40,804 nucleotides of DNA from Planctomycetota bacterium (GTDB lineage Bacteria; Planctomycetota; Planctomycetia; Pirellulales; JADFKK01), in contig JADFKK010000029.1 of the NCBI GenBank assembly GCA_022564995.1, positions 1 to 40,804 on the forward strand, given 5' to 3'. Position 1 is the first letter of the stretch; the number at the start of each line of letters is the position of its first letter. Below the pieces are notes generated by a model. That model was not told the DNA's origin. It was given only the letters and a program-made list of their open reading frames with translations, and did not search any database. The translations under genes were made by a program, and so were the position numbers. This document shows positions 27,454 to 38,200 of the stretch, in pieces.

Positions 27454-28181
27454 TGAGGTTGCCCCTTCGGGGCGAAGTTCGGGTTCACGCCGTCCACCTG
27501 ATCCAACTCAGTCGGAAAATTCATCTGTATCGGTACGAGGTCAGCGGGTGCGCCGCTGTCACATCCGCCGCACGACACGTCGGCCACCGGAAAAGCGTGC
27601 AGCGGATCTTGATCGACCGGCCGCCGCAGATCGAACGGCCGGTCGTCCGACGGTGGAGCCGCCGGGCCCCACGTGTCTTCGATGACCGCCGCAAGACAAT
27701 TCACCACGTGAGCGTACGGCGTCTGTTGATCCTCCAATGCCAGCCGCATCTTTTCCACCGCCGGCTGCACGCAGGCACGAACGAAACGCGCCGCCTCGTC
27801 CTCGGGCATCGCCGCCACAATTGCCAGCACGTGCGTAATGTGGTCCGGCAATTCCTTCGATTCGCTCAGGCCGTATTTGCGCAGCTCCTCGCGCATGCGA
27901 ACCAAAAACATGCCGCGGGCATATTCCTCGCCGAACAAATGCCAGCCGACTTCCAGCGAACAGGCCGGGTTAATGTCGAACACTCGGGCGTAGGCCTCTT
28001 CCAGCTCCCACAGTTCGTGCTGGTCGACAAACGCGCCGAACGTCGAAGCCTCACGGGCCGCCTCGGGCAATTCGCCCACGAGCGCGACATACACCAGTTC
28101 CGCCGTTTGCACGGTGTGCTTGTCCGGATAACTGATCAGCCGGCTGAGGGCGTCGAGAATGTGCGAGATGTGCGGCATCAT
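27438..28181 (-). CDS. narJ: Nitrate reductase assembly chaperone NarJ
   Basis: 247 residues, all-helical TorD/NarJ family. Recognisable parts are ILDALSRLISYPDK, the ELEEAYARVFDINPACSLEVGWHLFGEEYARGMFLVRMREEL core (shown in part), and the LPDHITHVLAIVAAMPEDEA helix with the NarJ LPDH motif. It inserts the molybdenum cofactor into NarG and is not part of the final enzyme. It overlaps narH by four bases (ATGA). The C-terminal ~50 residues (DDRPFDLRRPVDQDPLHAF to the end, including CGGCD) are an acidic/Pro-rich tail whose final residues come from the adjacent heptamer repeat. Confidence 0.93.
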   Translation of the reverse strand: MMPHISHILDALSRLISYPDKHTVQTAELVYVALVGELPEAAREASTFGAFVDQHELWELEEAYARVFDINPACSLEVGWHLFGEEYARGMFLVRMREELRKYGLSESKELPDHITHVLAIVAAMPEDEAARFVRACVQPAVEKMRLALEDQQTPYAHVVNCLAAVIEDTWGPAAPPSDDRPFDLRRPVDQDPLHAFPVADVSCGGCDSGAPADLVPIQMNFPTELDQVDGVNPNFAPKGQPHANDK

Positions 28182-29671
28182 AGTCCCCTTGTCGGTCCGC
28201 CCACGAAGCCGAAGCCCGCCTCGGTCCGATGTTCGTGTGGATCTTTCATCATTTCGATCGCCTCTTCGCGATTCATGGGCGGGATCACGAAGCGGTCCTC
28301 GAACGTGCAGAGCGCAGTCAGTTCGTAAATCGCGTCGGCCTCTTCCCGCGTGCAGTTGGCCTGGCGCAGCATCTCGTCGGCCTTCTCGCGGCTGACGTCG
28401 CCCACCGTTACGGCCCGACGATGCCAGCGGACGGCCTTCTGTTTGCCGAGGGCGTAACGCACGACGCCTTCGTGGCCGGCGCCGAACAAATTGGCGAGAA
28501 ACTTCATGGGCACCCGCGAGGCGTCGATGTCGTGAAACAAGTCTTCGGTCTCGTGATGGATCGTGTCGCCCTCCTTGCTGGCTTGCACGGGCGACATCGG
28601 CGGCACGTAAAACAGCATCGGCAGCGTGCGATATTCAATGTGCGGCGGCAGCGCGATCTTCCACTCCTTGACGAACCGATAGACCGGGGAATTCTGGGCC
28701 GATTCGATCACGCCGTCGGCGATACCGTAGCGCTTTGCCTCGGCGATAATCGCCGGGTCGTGCGGGTCGAGAATCATCGAGCGTTGACCCTCGACCAGCT
28801 CGTCGTCGGGCAGCTTGGCAACTTCTTCCAGGCGGTCGGCGTCGTACAGCAATACGCCCAGGTAACGAATCCTTCCCACACACGAATGAAAGCAAGCGGG
28901 GGCCTGGCCCGTTTCCAGCCGCGGATAGCAAAGAATGCACTTCTCGCTTTTGCCGGTGAACCAGTTAAAATAAGTCTTCTTGTACGGGCAAGCCGCGACG
29001 CACGATCGCCACGCACGGCATTTCTTCTGGTCGATCAGCACGATGCCGTCCTCGCCCCGTTTGTAGAGCGCCCCGGACGGGCACGCCGCCACACAGCAGG
29101 GATTCAGGCAGTGGTTGCAGATCCGCGGCAGGTAGAAAAACACCAGCCGCTCGACGCTGCTTAGTTGCAGCCGCTGCTGATCGCTGAGCCCGGCGAGGTT
29201 CGGATCGTTTTCGGCATAAATCGGTGAGCCGCCGAGGTCATCGTCCCAATTGGGGCCGGATTGCACGTCGATTTTCTTCCCGTCGATCATCGAAATCGGC
29301 TCGGCGGTCGGCTGGTCGGGGCCTTCGGGGGCGTTGAACAAATTCTGATAATCGTAAGTCCACGGCTCGTAATAATCGTCCATGCTGGGCATGTGTGGAT
29401 TGTGGAAGATGTTGGGGATGATCTTCCCGCGACCGGTCGATTTGATCTTCAGCTTGCCGCTGCCGTTCATTTCCCAGCCGCCCTTGTACTTTTCCTGGTC
29501 TTCCCACTTCGTCGGAAAGCCGGTGCCGGGCTTCGTCTCGACGTTATTCCACCACATGTACTCCGCGCCCTTGCGATCGGTCCATATATTCTTGCAAGCC
29601 ACGCTGCAAGTGTGGCAGCCGATGCACTTGTCGAGGTGGAACACCATCGAGATTTGGGAACGGACATTCAT
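28178..29671 (-). CDS. narH: Respiratory nitrate reductase beta subunit NarH (four Fe-S clusters)
   Basis: 497 residues. CIGCHTCSVAC (Cys16, 19, 22, 26) falls at the same residue numbers as in E. coli NarH. Further groups are CNHCLNPCCVAACP, CRAWRSCVAACP (the Trp replaces a Cys and makes the [3Fe-4S] cluster), and CILC with CFHSC. The wire therefore has three [4Fe-4S] and one [3Fe-4S] clusters, carrying electrons from NarI hemes to NarG. The YFNWFTGKSEKC and RIRYLGVLLYDADRL segments are standard. It has no signal peptide, so cytoplasmic side. narG lies 247 bases upstream across a spacer with an inverted repeat. Confidence 0.96.
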   Translation of the reverse strand: MNVRSQISMVFHLDKCIGCHTCSVACKNIWTDRKGAEYMWWNNVETKPGTGFPTKWEDQEKYKGGWEMNGSGKLKIKSTGRGKIIPNIFHNPHMPSMDDYYEPWTYDYQNLFNAPEGPDQPTAEPISMIDGKKIDVQSGPNWDDDLGGSPIYAENDPNLAGLSDQQRLQLSSVERLVFFYLPRICNHCLNPCCVAACPSGALYKRGEDGIVLIDQKKCRAWRSCVAACPYKKTYFNWFTGKSEKCILCYPRLETGQAPACFHSCVGRIRYLGVLLYDADRLEEVAKLPDDELVEGQRSMILDPHDPAIIAEAKRYGIADGVIESAQNSPVYRFVKEWKIALPPHIEYRTLPMLFYVPPMSPVQASKEGDTIHHETEDLFHDIDASRVPMKFLANLFGAGHEGVVRYALGKQKAVRWHRRAVTVGDVSREKADEMLRQANCTREEADAIYELTALCTFEDRFVIPPMNREEAIEMMKDPHEHRTEAGFGFVGGPTRGL

Positions 29672-29745
29672 GCAGGAAGCTCCGAAACTGGATTTCTTGA
29701 TCGACTCGGTATCGCGTAGAAGTATGGCGGGCCGTTTGGTTGTTC

Positions 29746-29869
29746 AAATCCTAAGCACGAAATCCTAAACAAATCAAAAATCCGAAATTCAAATGACAGA
29801 AACGCATAATGCTTGGGAGTTTCTAACATTCGTGCTTTGAATTTATTTAGGATTTCGTGCTTAGGATTT
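29746..29869. repeat. Inverted repeat (29-bp arms) in the narG-narH spacer
   Basis: AT-rich arms 29746-29774 and 29841-29869 match at 28 of 29 positions. Each arm contains two copies of AAATCCTAA, flanking GCACG. It lies within the 247-base spacer 29672-29918 that contains no gene. In the transcript it would form a large stem between narG and narH. Confidence 0.85.
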
Positions 29870-29918
29870 CCGCTCCCGTAAAACTGTCCAACTTATTCAT
29901 GCACGACGCCTCAACAAA

Positions 29919-33569
<3,651 letters not shown>

Positions 33570-33582
33570 CAGTAACCTCGTT

Positions 33583-33675
33583 AAGTCGTTGTTCGCTCCG
33601 CGAACGATACGTCAGCAAAGTCGTTGTTCGCTCCGCGAACGAAACGAAACAAACCGTTAGGTTCGCGGAGCGAAC
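33583..33675. repeat. Direct and inverted TTCGCTCCGCGAA-type repeats between narC and narG
   Basis: Two identical 25-bp copies (AAGTCGTT followed by GTTCGCTCCGCGAACGA) at 33583-33607 and 33618-33642, 35 bases apart. The core GTTCGCTCCGCGAAC is itself nearly palindromic, and its reverse complement GTTCGCGGAGCGAAC lies at 33661-33675. They fill the 118-base narC-narG spacer and can form alternative hairpins. Confidence 0.85.
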
Positions 33676-33687
33676 CACGACATTCTC

Positions 33688-34608
33688 TTAAACACTGCCC
33701 TCCACCAACGGCCTGCGCACTCCGCGAAAGCGGCGTTTCCAAACGGCGTCCATGGCGAACACCATCGCGCCGGCTCCGACCAGCCCCATCAACAGAAAAG
33801 CGACGCGGCTGGCCGGCGCTTCGGAAGGACTGTTGCCGGCCGACGCCTCGAAGTACGCCACCAGGGCGTGAATCTCGTCAGGCGTAAGCTCGTGCGGCGC
33901 TTTGTAAATCGGCTGCATCGTTTCGGTCTGCGGCGCCCCGAGCCAGGCCATCAGCGACTTCGCCCCTTTGAGCCGCTCCGAGACGTTGGTTAGATCCGGC
34001 CCCAGCCGCCCTCCGCCGAGCGCCGGCGTGTCGTACATGCTGTGGCAAGAGATGCAGGCGGCCCCGCCGTTCACGAATTTCTTGCGTCCCAGAAAATACT
34101 CGTACCCGTCGGCCCGGTTTTGCGATGTGAAGGGCTTCAGTTTTTGGCCCGCTCCCACGAAACGCGAAACTTCCTTCTTTGATTCCTCGTCGATCAGATC
34201 GAGCAGCTTTTCCGCCCGCTTGGCCGTGATGCCCGGCCCGGCCGGCATATAGGTTTTGCCGCCGGCCTCCGCGAAGATCTTCGCACCGTAGCCGCCCTGG
34301 TCGATCATCCGCTTGGGGTCGACAATAAAGTCGATCAACCACTGCCGGTCGGGCTGCCGCTCTGAAAGCCCTTTCAGATCCGGCCCCGTCAGCGGCCCGC
34401 CGCCAATCGTGTGGCAGGTGGCACAGTTGGTCTTGAAGTATTCGTCCGTGTCTTGAGCCTTTGCAGTGACGGCGGCTAAGCAAACGCAGGCCGTCGCCAC
34501 AATCAATACCGCCGCCCGACGCCCCCGACGACCGCCAACTCGCCCGACAAGCACCCGAATGCCGAGACATTTTCCCCGCCGCTCCATACCGCTGGTCACT
34601 TTCCGCAT
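33688..34608 (-). CDS. narC: Diheme cytochrome c of the nitrate reductase operon (NarC-like)
   Basis: 306 residues from ATG 34608, with a strong AGGTGA ribosome site just upstream. A long basic n-region leads into a hydrophobic signal (32-50) with cleavage near AKA. Heme motifs are CATCH (62-66) and CISCH (185-189), with Met121 (TYMPAGPG) and Met231 (ETMQPIY) as likely axial ligands. A C-terminal membrane helix (about 268-288) and basic tail anchor it with both hemes in the periplasm. A diheme cytochrome c as first gene before narGHJI is the Thermus narCGHJI arrangement, hence the symbol. It may exchange electrons between NarI and other periplasmic carriers. Confidence 0.85.
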   Translation of the reverse strand: MRKVTSGMERRGKCLGIRVLVGRVGGRRGRRAAVLIVATACVCLAAVTAKAQDTDEYFKTNCATCHTIGGGPLTGPDLKGLSERQPDRQWLIDFIVDPKRMIDQGGYGAKIFAEAGGKTYMPAGPGITAKRAEKLLDLIDEESKKEVSRFVGAGQKLKPFTSQNRADGYEYFLGRKKFVNGGAACISCHSMYDTPALGGGRLGPDLTNVSERLKGAKSLMAWLGAPQTETMQPIYKAPHELTPDEIHALVAYFEASAGNSPSEAPASRVAFLLMGLVGAGAMVFAMDAVWKRRFRGVRRPLVEGSV

Positions 34609-35222
34609 GGTTCACCTCGCTTCGCCTGTTGCCGTCAATGGGATGACGCTACGGTTCAACATTGCACACTTCGTGCCATTTTTCACAAGCGACAAAAAAT
34701 GGGCATAGCGATCCGAATCTGCATAAAAATGCAGCAAACGATTCGGTTGAGGTGTGCGATACCGCGCGCCAAAGAGCACACTTGCACACCGCTCAAGGCA
34801 CAACGGCTCTGTCTCGAAACTGCCGTTCGACGATGAATGGCTGGCGGCCCAGAGGCTATGAGGTTTGCCTGGACAGCCTTGCCTGCCCTTGCTAGTCGGA
34901 CGTAGACGGAAAGCGGAAAGCGGAGCATTTTTCCAATTTTCAATTCCCCCGACCTCGTATTGAAGCCGCCGTCGAGTGTCCGACCGATGCTAGTTACCGC
35001 CTTTCCCCGCCATGCCCGTCTCGCCGCGACATTAGGCGCCCGAGCGGGGGTTTGTTCTCCTGCGAGCTTTTCCGCCCAAATTATCCACAAGATGCTGGTT
35101 ATCCCCAGAATGCTCGCCTATACTGGGCGGTTTGCCCGGCACTCACGATTCAACTCGCGTTACGTTCGGAACCGTCCCGGCCGCCGGCGCCGGAGTCGAC
35201 CTGGCAAGAGGATTTTCTCTCC
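34609..35222. other. Divergent regulatory spacer between narC and the LTD/CotH gene
   Basis: 614 bases with no convincing gene. The narC side holds the operator-like palindrome (34670-34689), a hairpin CTGCAT-AAAA-ATGCAG (34719-34734) with outer GAAT/ATTC arms, and several GCACAC/GTGTGC hexamers (34664-34669, 34752-34757, 34776-34781, 34784-34789). The right side has TTATCCACA (35081-35089) and TTATCCCCA (35099-35107) before the LTD/CotH gene. Confidence 0.55.
34670..34689 (-). promoter_or_regulatory. CRP/FNR-like palindrome upstream of narC
   Basis: TTCGTGC-CATTTT-TCACAAG, 61 bases before the narC ATG. It matches the site before the Rieske gene at 16 of 20 positions, including the whole spacer and TCAC, and has the same orientation relative to its gene. 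The differences fall in the half sites. A weak -10 (TAGCGT, 34646-34651 on the minus strand) lies about 31 bases downstream of its centre. Confidence 0.5.
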
Positions 35223-38200
35223 ATGAAACTTCGCCATCGCGCTGCCCGTTCGCGCATCCGCCGCACCAAATCCTCCACCACCAAGCTTCGCCGACACATC
35301 GCTCCGCCCGAGGCGCTGGAAAAACGGCTGGTGCTCGACAGCACCGTGGTCTTTAACGAGATCATGTACCACCCGGCGGACGATCCCAATGATGGCCTGG
35401 AGTGGATCGAGCTGCACAATCAGATGGGCGTCGACATGGACGTCTCCGGCTGGCATATCGAGGGCGGCATTGATTTTTCGTTCCCGGACGGGACGATTGT
35501 GCCGGGCAAGGGCTATCTGGTCGTGGCGGCCAATCCTGAGGTGCTCCAGAACGAGACCGGCTTTGCCGACGCCATGGGTCCGTTCCTAGGCCGACTCAAC
35601 AACGGCGGCGAGGAGCTGCGGCTGCTGAACGGCGCCGGCCGGCGGATGAGTGTCATTGACTATGATGACAACGGCGATTGGCCGGTCGCGCCCGACGGCG
35701 GCGGCGCGAGCCTGGCCAAGGCCAGTATCTTGACCAACAGCGAGGACGCCGAGAACTGGACGTTTAGCGATCAGATGGGCGGCACGCCGGGAGAGGCGAA
35801 TTTTGTCGAAGGTGATGGACCGAAGATCATCACGTTTCTCTCCCGCGGCGCCGAAGCGAGCGTGCTGGTTCCGGACAGTGGCGATCTTGAAACGGCCTGG
35901 ACCGAACCGGGTTTTGTCGAAGGCAACGCTTGGATCGACGGCGAGACGAGCATCGGATTCGGGATCGACGATCAACCCTCGGTCGGCCTGATCGGCTACT
36001 GGAATTTTGACGACAATCTGATCGACCAATCCGACAATAATAACAACGGAACGCTGCGCGGCGGCGCCTCGTACAGTTCTGATGTGCCAGCTACCTTGGG
36101 CGGCGGAAAGTCGATTCGATTCGACGGAGCGGGCGACGTCGTCGAGGTCAACGACGTGACGGTCCTTGATGGCGTCGCCGCGGCCACGTTTTCCGCCTGG
36201 ATCAAGCCGGAGTCGTTCAGCACGGCCCAAGACGGCCGCAACATGATCGTCTCGAAGGACAACGCCTTTGAATTTGGTTTCCGCAATCAGCAGATGGTGC
36301 TGCGAATCAGCAACGGCACGCACACCGAAACCACGCCGCCGCCCACGCCGGCCGTCAGTACGGGCGTTTGGCACCACGTGGCCGCGGTTTATTCCGACGG
36401 CATGGTGACCTATTTCCTCGACGGCGAGCTGTTCGATGAGATCCCGCTGGGCGACAACACGGGCGATCCGTTCTCGATTAACGACACCCCGTCGACGCTG
36501 TTTTTTGGGAATCGCGAAGAGGGTAACAATAAACCGTTCGACGGCTTTCTCGATGAGCTGGCCATCTATAATTACGCCTTGGCGCCCAGTCAGATCGAGG
36601 CGCTGAGCGCCGGAGCCGATCCTACCGGGCTCGACGGGCCGACGACCGACATCGGTGATGACATGCAGGGGCAAAACGCCTCGGCGTTTGTTCGCCTGCC
36701 GTTTGTGGCGGTCGGCGTCGGAGCGCTCGATTCGCTCACGCTTTCGATGGCCTACAACGACGGATTCGTGGCCTATCTGAACGGAGATCTGGTGGCCAGC
36801 GCCAACGCGCCGGGTCTCGGCGGCAACCCCGGCACGCTGGCCTGGAATTCGTCGTCGACGGCGTCGCGCGGCGTGGCGGAGTCGCTCGATTTCGAGTCGT
36901 TCAGCATCAGTTCGTCGATCGGCAGTTTGCGCGATGGCCTGAACATCTTGGCGATTCACGGACTGAACTCCTCGGCCGGCGACAGCACGTTTCTGATCAC
37001 GCCCCAACTGGTCGGCATCGAGTCGCTGGCCCCCGCGGTAAAGCTCAATGAAATCGCCGGAGTGGGCGACGCTGAATTTTTTGTCGAACTCGTCAACGAC
37101 GGCGGTGGGCCGATCGACGTGGGCGGATACGTGCTTGTGGGCAGCGGACGCGGCGGCGGCGAATATGTGCTGCCGGCGCAGACGATTCCCGGCGGCGGGC
37201 TGCTGGTCGTAAGCGGCGACGATTTGGGATTTCGCCCGGCCGACAACGAGCGGCTGTTTCTCTATTCGGCCGGCAAGGGACGCCCGCTCGACGCCCGTGT
37301 GACGACGAATTCGCTGCGTGGGCGCAGCGACCAGCACGACGGGCGCTGGCTCTGGCCCGACGTGCCGACGCCCGCGGCAGCCAACAGTTTTGCCTTTCAC
37401 GATGAGATTGTGATCAACGAGATCATGTATCACGCGCCGCCGCAGCTGCGCACCGATGCTCAGCCGTTTGCCAAAAACGAAGAAGAGTGGATCGAACTGT
37501 ACAACCGCAGCGACGAAACCGTCGATTTGAGCGGCTGGCAATTGCGCGATGCGGTCGAATTTGAATTCGACGCCGGCACGACGCTCGGCGCGGGCGAGTA
37601 TCTCGTCGTGGCCTGGGACGCCGTGGCGATGGCGGCCAAATTCCCCGGCATCGACGTCGCTGGTCAGTTCTCCGGCCGGCTGAGCAATTCGGACGAGCGC
37701 ATCTTGCTGCGCGACGCCACCAAAAACCCGGCCGACGAGGTTCACTACTTCGAGCGCGGCAAATGGGCCGAATTTGCCGACGGTGGCGGGTCGAGCCTGG
37801 AGCTGCGCGATCCCGACTCCGACAACAGCCAGGGCGCCGCCTGGGCGGCCAGCGACGAGTCGGACGCTTCGGAGTGGATCGATTATTCATTCTCCGCCAG
37901 CGCCAGCGAGCCGATCTGTTGTGGCAATGAATTCCGCGAACTCGTCTTTGGCCTGCTCGACTCCGGTGAGTTCCTTATCGACAACGTCGTGGTCCGAGAC
38001 GGCAACGGGCCCAACATGATTCAAAACGGCACGTTCCAGGGCGATGCGATCGGATCATCGCCGGCCAATTGGCGATTCAACGGAAACCACAGCGGCCGCA
38101 TCGTGGCCGATCCGGAAAATGCTGCCAATCGGGTTCTGCACGTGGTGGCCAGCGGCGCGCACCAGCACGTCAACGACAACATCGATATCAACCTCACCTC

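Noticed and set aside
35081..35107. TTATCCACA and TTATCCCCA as DnaA boxes of a replication origin
   Set aside because: Only two sites, with no AT-rich unwinding stretch and no dnaA, dnaN or parAB genes near; chance occurrence or a promoter element is more likely.
35586..37745. 719-residue open frame on the minus strand opposite the LTD/CotH gene (also 39066-40778)
   Set aside because: It is the mirror of a high-G+C coding gene; the translated product is Arg/Val/Ala-rich with no recognisable domain, while the plus strand shows clear LTD, LamG and CotH sequence.
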